A stretch of DNA of 59,128 nucleotides from Pseudomonas alliivorans. Its GTDB lineage: Bacteria > Pseudomonadota > Gammaproteobacteria > Pseudomonadales > Pseudomonadaceae. A model generated the notes under the pieces. The model had not been told where the DNA came from. It saw only the letters and a list, made by a program, of their open reading frames with translations, and made no database searches. Made by a program: the position numbers and the translations under genes. Below are positions 16,064 to 24,592 of the stretch, piece by piece (within the stretch, counting starts at the first letter, position 1; each line of letters begins with the position of its first letter). The stretch spans positions 1-59,128 of the forward strand of contig NZ_JAFFZW010000017.1 in the NCBI RefSeq assembly GCF_017826695.1, in the 5' to 3' direction.

Positions 16064-17077
16064 TTACAGCGCATTGCTGACCTTGACGGCTAGATCATCG
16101 GGCAGCCAGGCCTTCCAGACCTCAGGGTGCTGCTTGAGAAATGCCTGAGCGGCGATCTTCGGATCGGTACGTTGCTCACTCATGTCGGCCAGGGTCTTGT
16201 TGAGCAGATCAATGGGCAGATCGACCTTCTTGAAGAACGTCACCAGTTCCGGGTGTTGCTCACTGAAGGGCGCCGACACGCCGATGGACAGCTTGGCCGC
16301 CAGCGATGCAGAACCCTGAGGATTGGCGTTACTGGCATCGGTCAGGGTTTTCCAGGCGTCGGCATTGAACGGCGGCTCTTCCAGCTTGATCAGCTTGTAC
16401 TTGCCCAGCAACGGCGTGGGCGACCAGTAGTAGAACAGCACCGGTTTGCCCCGGCGAACGGATGAACCGATCTCGGCGTCCAGCGCAGCCCCGGAGCCGG
16501 TGCGGAAGTTGACGAAGCTGTCGTCCAGCTTGTACGCCTTGAGCTTCTGGGTGTTGACGATTTCCGAGGTCCAGCCGCTCGGGCTGTTGAGGAAGCGCCC
16601 CTTGTCCGGCGATTCAGGGTCCTTGAACACGTCCTTGTAGCGGGCCAGGTCCTGAACGGTTTTCAGGTCGGGGGCCAGCGGCTTGATGCCCTTGGCCGGA
16701 TCGCCCTTGATGACGTATTCAGGCACCCACCAGCCTTCGGTCGCGCCTTTGACGATGTCGCCCAGCCCCATCACCTTGCCGTCGGCTTCGGCCTTGACCC
16801 ACACCGGGCTGCGGCCAGTCCACTCTTCGGCGATAACCTGTATATCGTTTTTCGCCAGCGCGGTTTCCAGGCTGACGGTACTGCCTGGCAGCGTGTCGGT
16901 CGAATAGCCATACCCCTTTTCGACCAACGTGCGCAGCACCTCGGTGATCAGGCTGCCACTTTCCCAGGTCAGCGCGCCGAATTTGATCGGCTCTGCCTTG
17001 TCGGCGGCCAGCACAGGCTGTGCGAGCAGCCCGAGCGCCAGCAGCGAGCTGCCCAGAAGTTTTGTTATGGGTTTCAT
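16064..17077 (-). CDS. Orphan quaternary-amine ABC substrate-binding protein
   Basis: 337 aa from MKPITKLLGSSLLALG (AGGTG before ATG). The signal peptide is cut at PVLA-ADKA. OpuAC/ProX-type features: IKFGALTWESGSLITEVL, TLPGSTVSLETALAKNDIQ, EEWTGRSPVW, and an aromatic-rich pocket (GWWVPEYV, LFYYWSPTPLL). Ligands of the family are choline, betaine or carnitine. No ATPase or permease gene is adjacent. P. syringae and P. aeruginosa are known to use such solo binding proteins with a shared core transporter, which I take to be the case here. A GNAT gene follows 7 bp later. Confidence 0.9.
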   Translation of the reverse strand: MKPITKLLGSSLLALGLLAQPVLAADKAEPIKFGALTWESGSLITEVLRTLVEKGYGYSTDTLPGSTVSLETALAKNDIQVIAEEWTGRSPVWVKAEADGKVMGLGDIVKGATEGWWVPEYVIKGDPAKGIKPLAPDLKTVQDLARYKDVFKDPESPDKGRFLNSPSGWTSEIVNTQKLKAYKLDDSFVNFRTGSGAALDAEIGSSVRRGKPVLFYYWSPTPLLGKYKLIKLEEPPFNADAWKTLTDASNANPQGSASLAAKLSIGVSAPFSEQHPELVTFFKKVDLPIDLLNKTLADMSEQRTDPKIAAQAFLKQHPEVWKAWLPDDLAVKVSNAL

Positions 17078-17230
17078 GATCACCTCAAGGTGCAGTGTGA
17101 ACGGGAAGTCTGAAAGCTACGACACCGGCCAGGCACGATTAGTTGTAGCCGTGTGCGCAAGCATGCGGGAAGGTTAGCCGCCGAGTTGTATGATGCGACC
17201 CCTTTGTTGTGCACCTGTGAGCAATTACTC

Positions 17231-17641
17231 ATGCCTGATACACAATTCATGCCCTTGCCTGCGGAATGTCGGCCGTTGCTGGGCAAGTTCTATCGCCAGC
17301 ATCAGTCGTCGATGCGCGCCGCCGGCAAGGGTCAGGCCTGGGTGGCGAAACGGCAGGACATCATCGGCGCGCTGTGCCTCACGCCGGTCGAGGACGGGCA
17401 CTGGCTGACCAGCCTGTTCGTCGCTCCAGAAGAACGCGGACAGACCGTGGCGAAGCGTTTGATAGAGGCCGCCGTACAACCGCTTGCAGGACCGGTCTGG
17501 CTGTTCTGCCATCCGCAATTGCAGGGGTTTTATCAGCCGATGGGATTCGAGGTGGCGCAGCGCTTGCCGCCGTCGCTGGGCGAGCGTTTCATGCGTTACA
17601 GCCGCAGCAAGGCGCTGGTCGCCCTGTGCCGAAACGCATGA
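17231..17641 (+). CDS. Small GNAT-fold acetyltransferase
   Basis: 136 aa from MPDTQFMPLPAECRP. GNAT hallmarks: TSLFVAPEERGQTVAKRLIEAA (acetyl-CoA loop), then VWLFCHPQLQGFYQPMGFEVA. The Shine-Dalgarno is weak, and an upstream in-frame start at 17153 is possible but its N-terminus looks non-conserved. It converges with peptide deformylase, with stops 9 bp apart. The deformylase adjacency invites a protein N-terminal modification role, but that is only a guess. Confidence 0.82.
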   Translation: MPDTQFMPLPAECRPLLGKFYRQHQSSMRAAGKGQAWVAKRQDIIGALCLTPVEDGHWLTSLFVAPEERGQTVAKRLIEAAVQPLAGPVWLFCHPQLQGFYQPMGFEVAQRLPPSLGERFMRYSRSKALVALCRNA

Positions 17642-17650
17642 GGACACGGC

Positions 17651-18190
17651 TTACTCGTCGGCGTTGGGATCCATGTCGGGGAACATCACATCCATGAAAC
17701 CGAACTTGCTGAAGTCGGTGATGCGCGAAGGGTAAAGACGGCCGATCAGGTGATCGCACTCGTGCTGCACGACACGCGCATGAAAACCGAAGGCATCGCG
17801 CTGGATAGGTTGACCGTCCGGGTCGAAGCCTTCGTAGCGAATGCTCTGAAAACGATTGACCATCCCACGCAGGCCCGGCACCGACAGGCAGCCTTCCCAG
17901 CCTTCTTCCACCGCCGGGTACAGCGGAGTAATGACCGGGTTGATCAGGATCGTCTGCGGCACGGCTTCAGCCTGCGGGTAGCGTTCGCTGCGCTCGAAGC
18001 CGAAGATCACCAGTTGCAGGTCGACGCCAATCTGCGGGGCTGCCAAGCCGACCCCGCCGACGCTTTCCATGGTCTCGAACATGTCTGCAATCAGCGTCTT
18101 GAGTTCGTCACTGCCGAACATCGTCTGCGGTACGGGCGGAGCTATGCGAAGCAAACGCTCATCGCCCATTTTCAGGATCTTGTGAATCAC
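17651..18190 (-). CDS. def: Peptide deformylase
   Basis: 179 aa from a GTG start with AAGGA eight bases upstream. All three motifs are intact: GVGLAAPQIG, EGCLSVPG and the metal site QHECDHLIG. It removes the N-formyl group from nascent proteins using Fe2+/Zn2+. The usual def-fmt pair is not here; the gene follows a YihY-family membrane protein by 27 bp. Pseudomonads often carry several def copies, so this is probably the non-essential paralogue. The C-terminal extension (FSKFGFMDVMFPDMDP) is longer than in E. coli Def. Confidence 0.93.
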   Translation of the reverse strand: MIHKILKMGDERLLRIAPPVPQTMFGSDELKTLIADMFETMESVGGVGLAAPQIGVDLQLVIFGFERSERYPQAEAVPQTILINPVITPLYPAVEEGWEGCLSVPGLRGMVNRFQSIRYEGFDPDGQPIQRDAFGFHARVVQHECDHLIGRLYPSRITDFSKFGFMDVMFPDMDPNADE

Positions 18191-18217
18191 GAAGTCAGTC
18201 CTTTCAAGGAGTCAGCC

Positions 18218-19207
18218 CTATCGCTGCGTGGTCATACGATTGTCTGAATCAGGTTCTTCAGCCTTGGGCAACGGCACGGAGTGATCGCGGCCAAGCCCGG
18301 AAACGTGCTGTTTGCCAACGCCTTCACCACCACCGTCGCCCGCCTCCTTCTCGCCCTCTTCCTTGCCTTCTGCCGACATGTGCTCGATGACTGCATTCAT
18401 TTCCGCCCCCAGCAGCAGTACCGCAGCAGAGATGTAGAAATACAGCAGCAATACGATGATCGCCCCGATGCTGCCATACATGGCGTTGTAGTCGGCAAAG
18501 GTCTTGACGTAGAAACCGAACGCCAGCGAGGCGACGATCCACACCACCACCGCCAGCACCGAGCCTGGGGTAATGAAGCGGAATTCCTGTTTGACGTCAG
18601 GCATCACGTAATAGATCAGCGCCACGGCAACCATCAACAGCAGGATGATGGCGGGCCAGCGCAGGATGGTCCACAACGTCACAATGAACTCTTCCATACC
18701 GATCTGCGCGGCAATCCAGTTCATTACCTGTGGACCCAGCACCATGAACGCGGCTGCGGCAAGCAGCATGCCCGCGATGCCGACGGTATAGAAAATGGAC
18801 AGTGGGAAGCGCTTCCAGATCGGGCGCCCTTCAACCACGTCGTAGGCCGCGTTCATGGCGCTCATCATCAGACGCACACCCGCGGAGGCGGTCCAGAGCG
18901 CGATGAAGATACCGATGGACAGCAGACCGCCCTTGGACTGCTGGAGCTGATCGATCACCGGGTTGACCTGTTCCAGTGCCTGCGGCGGCAAGACCAGTTC
19001 CGACTGCAGACGCAGCCATGAAAAGAAGTCCGGAAGGTGCAGAAAGCCGATCAGTGCGATCAGAAAAAGCAGGAACGGGAACAGAGAGAACAGCATCTGA
19101 TAGGCAAGTGCCGATGCGTAGGTGGACATCTCGTCATCGAGAAACTCATTGACGGTGCGTACCAGCACTTTGCCAACCGACAGTTGACGCAAATGGGGGA
19201 AAATCAT
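18218..19207 (-). CDS. YihY/UPF0761 family inner-membrane protein
   Basis: 329 aa from MIFPHLRQLSVG (GAGGAAA before the ATG); the extension to 19291 is not credible. Motifs DEMSTYASALAYQMLFSLFPFLLF, LWTASAGVRLMMSAMNAAYDV and YGSIGAIIVLLLYFYISAAVLLLGAEMNA define the family, with six to seven membrane spans. The C-terminal 60 residues are Glu/Gly/Lys-rich and cytosolic. Often mis-annotated as ribonuclease BN; real function uncertain. The def gene follows 27 bp downstream. Confidence 0.9.
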   Translation of the reverse strand: MIFPHLRQLSVGKVLVRTVNEFLDDEMSTYASALAYQMLFSLFPFLLFLIALIGFLHLPDFFSWLRLQSELVLPPQALEQVNPVIDQLQQSKGGLLSIGIFIALWTASAGVRLMMSAMNAAYDVVEGRPIWKRFPLSIFYTVGIAGMLLAAAAFMVLGPQVMNWIAAQIGMEEFIVTLWTILRWPAIILLLMVAVALIYYVMPDVKQEFRFITPGSVLAVVVWIVASLAFGFYVKTFADYNAMYGSIGAIIVLLLYFYISAAVLLLGAEMNAVIEHMSAEGKEEGEKEAGDGGGEGVGKQHVSGLGRDHSVPLPKAEEPDSDNRMTTQR

Positions 19208-19358
19208 GGCGTTTCCTCTCGCTCCCTTACTGGAACACCTTACATCGTCAGGATCGGACATCGCTGCAATTATCTGCCAATTCAATGACAAACCTGCGCA
19301 GCAACCGATGTCACATTGACTTGACGCGCCGTAAAAGGTTTCAGTTACGCAGAGCAGA

Positions 19359-19398
19359 ATGCATAACGGTCATCCTGGGATGACCGTTATCTGCATCG
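19359..19398. terminator. Long hairpin after CsbD gene
   Basis: ATAACGGTCATCC-TGG-GATGACCGTTAT, extended by partial pairing of ATGC/GCAT. It lies downstream of the minus-strand CsbD gene. There is no clear U-run, so termination efficiency is uncertain. Confidence 0.55.
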
Positions 19399-19433
19399 TA
19401 TCCTTCCCGGACCGAATCCGGAGAAGAATCGGC

Positions 19434-19625
19434 TTATGCCTTGTCGACGCCCTTCTTGATAGCATCCTTGGCTTCGCCTTTGGCCTGCTGGCCTTCGCCC
19501 TTGATTTCCTGCGCCTTGCCTTCAGCCCTCAGCTTGGTGTTGTCGGTCGCCTTGCCAACAGCCTGCTTGACGTTACCAGTTGCTTCATTGGCCATGCCTT
19601 TGATTTTATCGCCAGTGCTGCTCAT
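19434..19625 (-). CDS. CsbD-family stress protein
   Basis: 63 aa from MSSTGDKIKGMANEATG (GGAG eight bases before). It is a low-complexity, Lys/Ala/Gly-rich helical protein with no cysteine or aromatic residues, and the repeating GKA-EIKGEGQQAKGEAKDA pattern is typical of CsbD. Family members are abundant under general stress; mechanism unknown. Longer starts up to 19832 give non-conserved sequence. A second CsbD-type protein with a membrane anchor lies at 57141-57389. Confidence 0.9.
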   Translation of the reverse strand: MSSTGDKIKGMANEATGNVKQAVGKATDNTKLRAEGKAQEIKGEGQQAKGEAKDAIKKGVDKA

Positions 19626-19870
19626 GGGTGTTTCTCCTGGGTCTGAAGACCACATTGAAATCGGATGTCGTACTCGACATAAGGATGGACCGGCGCTTTT
19701 CGCCAAGAGTTTCAAGTATTTTTCGTGCCCCGATGGCCGTTCGTCTGCCGCCCCGTTTACCTGCATTTGTATCGTTCGCCGCGAGCGCGAGGCAGAGTTT
19801 GTGCGAGAATGCGCCGCACAGTTGCCAGGCACGGTCCGGCGCGCTGAACAAACCGATTCACAGGAACGTT

Positions 19871-20251
19871 ATGAAACTCGATAAAAAGCTGGCCATCGCA
19901 CGCAGGAACCAGGATCTGGGCGGCGCTGTGCTCGGCGTCAACAACACCCACTTCGCCGTGCTCGACCACAAGCGCAACATCTGGTGGTTCGACCTGCCCG
20001 TCCCGCGTCTGCAGGTGGGTCAGTACGAGTGGCTGCACTTGCTGATGTACACACCTGAAACGGATCAGCTTCTGCACTTGAAAGTGACCACCGTGTTCAT
20101 GCGTGATCACATGGAAGGCCTCGAAGTGCGCAACGCCGATAAGCGCAAGCCCACGGTCAGCCTGGAACTGAGTGCCGACAAGGACTCATGGCTCAAGGAC
20201 ATGCGCCCCAAAGGCAGCAACCTGAGTTTTGCGGGCTTTTTGCAGGACTGA
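19871..20251 (+). CDS. Conserved hypothetical cytosolic protein, 126 aa
   Basis: Starts MKLDKKLAIARRNQD with AGGAA upstream. It is a beta-rich protein with LGVNNTHFAVLDHKRNIWWFDLPVPRL, aromatic in the middle, and has no signal peptide or membrane segment. I recognise no domain with confidence. It begins 246 bp from the divergent CsbD gene and is followed at once by a REP doublet. Function unknown. Confidence 0.75.
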   Translation: MKLDKKLAIARRNQDLGGAVLGVNNTHFAVLDHKRNIWWFDLPVPRLQVGQYEWLHLLMYTPETDQLLHLKVTTVFMRDHMEGLEVRNADKRKPTVSLELSADKDSWLKDMRPKGSNLSFAGFLQD

Positions 20252-20280
20252 TCACGCAGCGAACACCGGGCGGGTGGGGC

Positions 20281-20332
20281 CTTGTCCGCGAATGGAGTAG
20301 TTCAGTCGCGGCATCGTCGTTTCGCGGACAAG
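20281..20332. repeat. REP-like doublet
   Basis: CTTGTCCGCGAA (20281-20292) pairs with TTCGCGGACAAG (20321-20332). Outer imperfect pairing extends it (CCGGGCGGGTGG ... CCACCCGG). This is the two-palindrome arrangement of Pseudomonas REP sequences and lies between convergent genes. Confidence 0.65.
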
Positions 20333-20351
20333 CGGAACGCCACCCGGTCTC

Positions 20352-20765
20352 TCAGCCGAACCGACGCGCCACCAGATACCCGGCCGTCCCCGCCAACGCC
20401 GACACCACCGTGCCCCAGGCCAGATCCACCAACGCCAGTTGGGCAGGCCAGCCTTGCAGCGTGGCCCAGTTGGTCAGGTCGTACGTGCCATAGGCAATCA
20501 GTCCCAGCAGACCGCTGTACAACGTGGCACGGCCTGGCCGCTGCTCCCTGAGCGCAGGCATCACGCCAAAGATCACTACCCCCGCGCCATACAGCAGATA
20601 GAACGCCACTGCTGGCCCGATCACCGGCGTATCCAGCATCAGCGGCCCCAGCCATTCCCGGTAAGTGGGGCCCATCAGCACACCCAGCCAGATTCCATCG
20701 AGAATCAGGAACGCCAACAGCGTGCCGATGTAGGCCGCGACGATCGTTTTCAAAGGCATTTTCAT
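20352..20765 (-). CDS. DUF2177 membrane protein
   Basis: 137 aa from MKMPLKTIVAAYIGTL (AAGGA eight bases before). Four membrane segments are evident. The family pattern is AFLILDGIWLGVLMGPTYREWLGPL, LLYGAGVVIF, GLLGLIAYGTYDLTNWATL and AWGTVVSALAGTAGYL. The conserved Asp/Trp/Tyr in the first and third segments hint at a cofactor or transport site, but no function is established. It is a single gene, divergent from the FrnE-like gene with 141 bp between starts. Confidence 0.88.
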   Translation of the reverse strand: MKMPLKTIVAAYIGTLLAFLILDGIWLGVLMGPTYREWLGPLMLDTPVIGPAVAFYLLYGAGVVIFGVMPALREQRPGRATLYSGLLGLIAYGTYDLTNWATLQGWPAQLALVDLAWGTVVSALAGTAGYLVARRFG

Positions 20766-20906
20766 GGGGCGTCCTTGATGAATTCGACGGCAGAAAGCCC
20801 TCGCATGAAGGTATGACCGGTGCGCATCGAAAAATGATCCTCCGAACGGCAGGACTTTTACAGGGCTACGGGAGTCAGTGTTAATTAGCGTTATGGAGTT
20901 TGGCGA

Positions 20907-21539
20907 ATGAACACTGCGGGTCCTTTTAAAATCGATGTATGGAGCGACTACGTCTGTCCCTTCTGTTATCTGCAACTGTCGGTGCTTGAACAGCTTCAGC
21001 AAAGCTATGGCGAGCGGCTTGAATTCAACTGGCACGCCTTCGAACTGCGCCCCGACCCAATCGCTATGCTTGACCCCAATGCTGACTATCTGCGTGCCAC
21101 CTGGTCACGCTCCGTATTGCCCATGGCCGACAAACGTCAGGTCGTGATGAAGATGCCCACGGTTCAACCTCGCAGCCGCAAAGTGCTTCAGGCAGCGGCC
21201 TTCGCCAGAACGGCGGGACGGTTTGCCGATTTCCATAAAGGTGCGTTCAAGGCGTTTTTCGAGGACGGACTGGACATCGGCGAGACGCCGACGTTGCTGG
21301 AGCTGGGTAACACTGTCGGCCTGGACAGAGGAGCACTGGAAGCAGCGCTGATCGCAAGCGAATACGAAAAAATCGTGCTCGATGATCAGGCGCTTGCGCA
21401 GAAGCTGGGGTTGAGGGCGGTGCCGGTCGTGCTGCTGCGACGCAGTGACGAACCCCTGGAGCAGGCCAGGGTCTTTAACGGCACGCTGCCGTTCAATCGT
21501 TTGAAACAGGAAATCGACAAGCTGTCCGCCCGGGCCTGA
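20907..21539 (+). CDS. DsbA-family oxidoreductase, FrnE type
   Basis: 210 aa with GGAG upstream. The thioredoxin fold starts KIDVWSDYVCPFCYLQ, with the active site C17-P-F-C20 and the cis-Pro loop LRAVPVVLLR. There is no signal peptide, so it is cytosolic like FrnE. A helical insert covers residues 55-160. It likely catalyses disulfide or thiol chemistry in the cytoplasm. It is a distant paralogue of the dsbA-like gene in the thiosulfinate cluster (52198-52896), which has CPWC. It converges with the CvfB gene. Confidence 0.88.
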   Translation: MNTAGPFKIDVWSDYVCPFCYLQLSVLEQLQQSYGERLEFNWHAFELRPDPIAMLDPNADYLRATWSRSVLPMADKRQVVMKMPTVQPRSRKVLQAAAFARTAGRFADFHKGAFKAFFEDGLDIGETPTLLELGNTVGLDRGALEAALIASEYEKIVLDDQALAQKLGLRAVPVVLLRRSDEPLEQARVFNGTLPFNRLKQEIDKLSARA

Positions 21540-21582
21540 CTTGCGCGGCCATTGAGGCAGTGCAGTCAGACCCTGATCACTG

Positions 21583-22419
21583 TCAGACCAGGTCGATGCG
21601 ATCGGCGTGAATCACGATCTGACCCTGTTTGTACAAGGCCCCGATGGCTTTCTTGAAATTGCCTTTGCTGACGCCGAACAGACCGCTGATCACCTGCGGG
21701 TCGCTCTTGTCGCTGACCGGCAACGTGCCGTTGTTCTCGCGCAGCTTGGCCAGAATCTTCGAATTCAGACTGCTCGCCGCTTCGGCGCCCACCGGCTGCA
21801 GACTCAGGCTGATGTTGCCGTCTGCACGGATTTCCTTGATGAAACCCTTTTCCTGCTTGCCGGCGCGCATGAACTTGAACACTTCGTTCTTGTGGATCAG
21901 GCCCCAGTGCTTGTTGTTGATGATCGCCTTGAAGCCCATGTCCGTGGCTTCGGCCACCAGCAGATCGACTTCCTGTCCGACGCTATAGTTGGCTGGCGTC
22001 TTGTCCAGATAGCGATCCAGACGCGCCGTCGCGGTGATGCGGCGGGTGTGCTTGTCGAGGTAGACGTGCACCACGCAGTAATCGCCAGCCTGCAGCGTGC
22101 GCTTCTCTTCCGAGTACGGCAGCAGCAGATCCTTGGGCAAGCCCCAATCCAGGAATACACCAATGCTATTGACTTCGACCACCTTGAGGCTGGCGAACTC
22201 GCCCACCTGAACCTTGGGCTTTTCAGTGGTAGCGATCAGCTTGTCTTCGCTGTCCAGATAGATGAAAACGTTGAGCCAGTCTTCATCTTCGCTGGGTACA
22301 TCTTTTGGGATGTACCGATTGGGCAGAAGGATTTCACCATCCTGCGCACCGTCCAGGTACAGACCGAAGTTGGTGTGCTTGACCACTTGCAAACTGTTGT
22401 AGCGCCCGATTAAAGCCAT
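21583..22419 (-). CDS. CvfB-like S1 RNA-binding protein
   Basis: 278 aa. Three S1-like OB folds in series: YNSLQVVKHTNFGLYLDG (1-65), EFASLKVVEVNSIGVFLDWG (70-135) and QEVDLLVAEATDMGFKAIINNKHWGLIHKNEVF (145-215). A C-terminal winged helix follows (VISGLFGVSKGNFKKAIGALYKQGQI). This is the CvfB/YitL architecture. Homologues bind RNA and modulate virulence-gene expression in Gram-positives; the Pseudomonas role is not known to me. GAGGG precedes the ATG. Confidence 0.9.
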   Translation of the reverse strand: MALIGRYNSLQVVKHTNFGLYLDGAQDGEILLPNRYIPKDVPSEDEDWLNVFIYLDSEDKLIATTEKPKVQVGEFASLKVVEVNSIGVFLDWGLPKDLLLPYSEEKRTLQAGDYCVVHVYLDKHTRRITATARLDRYLDKTPANYSVGQEVDLLVAEATDMGFKAIINNKHWGLIHKNEVFKFMRAGKQEKGFIKEIRADGNISLSLQPVGAEAASSLNSKILAKLRENNGTLPVSDKSDPQVISGLFGVSKGNFKKAIGALYKQGQIVIHADRIDLV

Positions 22420-22760
22420 GTTCAGATACCCTCATTACGTGGGGCGCATTCTACCCGACTTTACGTCAGCATTCGCGCTGCCGGGCAGGAGACCCACCAC
22501 GGCCAAAGGGCAAACGGAGTGACGAGCCGGAGCCGTGCCTCTCCACTCGTCGGTTGGATGCACCGATCTGACGCACACGGTATCGGTCAGCCCTCTGGCG
22601 AACGACTGAACTTCATCAGGCAAAACAGTCGCTTGGATGTCACAGGATCAGAAAGCGGCCGTTTTGACGTGGATATGCCCACTGACCATTGCCAGATTCG
22701 CCAAGCAATAACCCAGGGTTTCCTGTACGATGGCTGGCCGTATTACGTTTATGAAGGTAA
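22420..22760. other. Intergenic region, nothing definite
   Basis: 341 bp between the CvfB start and the 62-aa ORF. Open frames here are short and conflict with one another. I see no tRNA, terminator or strong palindrome. It must hold the promoters of the two flanking divergent genes. Confidence 0.5.
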
Positions 22761-22949
22761 ATGGCAGCCATGCGTATCAAAGCATCCCACTCGAAAGCCA
22801 AGCCCGCACCAGCCGTTGAAACGAGCGACTCGATCAACGCACAGATTGCGGCTTTCCTGAAGTCCGGTGGCGAAATTCAGCAAATTGCCAAGGGCGTGAG
22901 TGGCCAGACTTTCACACCGTCCAAGCAGATCAACCTCGGCAAGAAGTAA
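22761..22949 (+). CDS. Small conserved Pseudomonas protein, 62 aa
   Basis: Basic N-terminus (MRIKASHSKAKPAP), then SINAQIAAFLKSGGEIQQIAKGVSGQTF and a basic tail ending in GKK. The start is ambiguous: ATG 22761 has AAGG only 3 bases away, while ATG 22770 (MRIKAS) has it 12 bases away. The composition suggests a nucleic-acid-associated or regulatory protein, but that is a guess. It stands alone. Confidence 0.65.
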   Translation: MAAMRIKASHSKAKPAPAVETSDSINAQIAAFLKSGGEIQQIAKGVSGQTFTPSKQINLGKK

Positions 22950-23118
22950 CACCCCCCGCCTTGTCCGTCGATCTCTATGCGCCTTGACCTTCAGGGCGCT
23001 AGATTGGCCATCCTTCGCTGGATATTCCTCCTGTCACGCTGCTACTCTCTTGTCTGATATCACTATGACCACGAGCTGGGTCCTGCTCGGGTAGTTGTCT
23101 CATTTGCGGAATGCTCGA

Positions 23119-23631
23119 ATGAAGAACTGGATGCTTTTCGGCGCTCTTTTGTACCTCGGTGGCTGCGCATCGCATCACTGCGAGAACGGTCCCAATGACA
23201 GTCAGCTCACCGACAGTCCCTGCCGGGCCGGGCACCTGCTGTATCAGAACGACATGCTGCAGGCCAAACTGCTGATCAGTGAAGACAACCGTGAAAACTA
23301 CGAACTGGCCGAAGCCATGCTGCGTCGTGCCGCGCTGGATGATGCGTCGGGCGAAGCGGAGTTCTATCAGGCCGTTCTGCTGATACGCCAACAGGCTGAC
23401 CACAAGCAGATCGTCGATCTGCTGCAGACTGCCGCCGGGCACAAGCATCCACTGGCCATCGCCCTGCTCTCTCAGCAACTGAGTATCAGCGATCCGAAAC
23501 GCTCTGAGCATTACCGCAATGAGTACGCCCAACTGGATGTGGCAAAGAGCGGCTACCCGTCTTTCGAACAGGCGCTGGTGGTGATTCGCGGGCTGGTCAT
23601 TCCCTCTGCGCAGGCCACTGCGTCCAACTGA
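23119..23631 (+). CDS. Putative lipoprotein with Sel1/TPR-like helices
   Basis: 170 aa from MKNWMLFGALLYLGGC, with lipobox LGGC-AS. The mature part has four further Cys/His near the N-terminus (SHHCENG, SPCRAG) and then paired helices: YELAEAMLRRAALDDASGEA, FYQAVLLIRQQADHKQIVDLLQTAAG, HPLAIALLSQQLS. These look like Sel1/TPR repeats for protein contacts. Probably anchored to the outer membrane on the periplasmic side. Single gene, partner unknown. Confidence 0.78.
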   Translation: MKNWMLFGALLYLGGCASHHCENGPNDSQLTDSPCRAGHLLYQNDMLQAKLLISEDNRENYELAEAMLRRAALDDASGEAEFYQAVLLIRQQADHKQIVDLLQTAAGHKHPLAIALLSQQLSISDPKRSEHYRNEYAQLDVAKSGYPSFEQALVVIRGLVIPSAQATASN

Positions 23632-23778
23632 CACACGGCGAATCGACGAACGGCGCCCTGCGCCACGATTTCGACGGTATCCTTGCGAGGCTCTAGCACG
23701 CGGCTTGTGTCGGGCTTCCGGGCCATTTCTCGATACGCCATTCCTGACCACACTCCTCGACACACCAAGGAGTGAGCC

Positions 23779-24507
23779 ATGCTCAGCCATCGCTTACATG
23801 CGCTGACCTTCAGCGCCCTGCTCATCAGTCAGTCCATTTCTGCCCAGGTTCTGGAGCGGGACCTGGGTGATTTCGACCTCAAGCTGGCCACCACTCCCAC
23901 ACGGACCATGGCGCAAGGCCTCGTCACGCCCAGTGGCGGTTCAGGTTCGTTTCATGGCGGCATGGACCTGACTCACGACAGCGGTTTCTACTTCGGTCAG
24001 TGGGCACCCAACATGGGCTTCACGCCCGACAGCGCGCTGGAAGTCGATTCCTACATGGGCTTCAAGAAACCCTTCGACAATACGCTGGGCTACGAACTGG
24101 GCATGATCCGCTACAGCTACCCGGACACCAGCCAGATCGACAGCCACGAGTTCTATGCCGGATTGCGGATGCTCGACAGCCGGGTGGGCGCCGCTTTCAG
24201 CAACGACGTGGGCTCGCGTGACAGCACCGTGTTCATCGATCTGGGTGCCATCGAACGGCTCGGTATCGGCGTGCGCATGCAGTACGCCAACCACCAGTTC
24301 GACACCCCGCAGACCTCTGACGACGGCGGGCAGATCAGCGGCTTCAACGACTGGTCACTGAATCTCTCGCGCCCCTGGCTGGGTATCGACATGAATCTGA
24401 TCTACAGCGGGTCCAGCCTCAGCGGCGGCGATTGCAGCGTCTACAGCGGCCACAATGCGCGCTGCGACGGCACCTTCACCCTCAAGGCCGTGCGTTCGTT
24501 TTTCTGA
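23779..24507 (+). CDS. TorF-family putative porin
   Basis: 242 aa with AAGGAG upstream. A signal peptide (LTFSALLISQSISA-QVLE) precedes a beta-barrel with alternating aromatic/polar strands (GGMDLTHDSGFYFGQWAP, LGYELGMIRYSYPD, HEFYAGLRMLDSRVG, NDWSLNLSRPWLGIDMN) and a C-terminal Phe (LKAVRSFF). The pattern fits the Gcw_chp/TorF class of small outer-membrane proteins. Transport substrate unknown. Followed 85 bp later by a DUF6279 lipoprotein. Confidence 0.85.
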   Translation: MLSHRLHALTFSALLISQSISAQVLERDLGDFDLKLATTPTRTMAQGLVTPSGGSGSFHGGMDLTHDSGFYFGQWAPNMGFTPDSALEVDSYMGFKKPFDNTLGYELGMIRYSYPDTSQIDSHEFYAGLRMLDSRVGAAFSNDVGSRDSTVFIDLGAIERLGIGVRMQYANHQFDTPQTSDDGGQISGFNDWSLNLSRPWLGIDMNLIYSGSSLSGGDCSVYSGHNARCDGTFTLKAVRSFF

Positions 24508-24592
24508 TACCGCATCCCGGTTGAACCCCTTGGCGCGACACGCCTCTACTGCACAGCTACCATGCAGTTCAGTGCCCCCCCAAGGAGCGTTC

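Noticed and set aside
22519..22860. 113-codon plus-strand frame before the 62-aa gene
   Set aside because: It overlaps the better supported 62-aa ORF in another frame and has no family resemblance.
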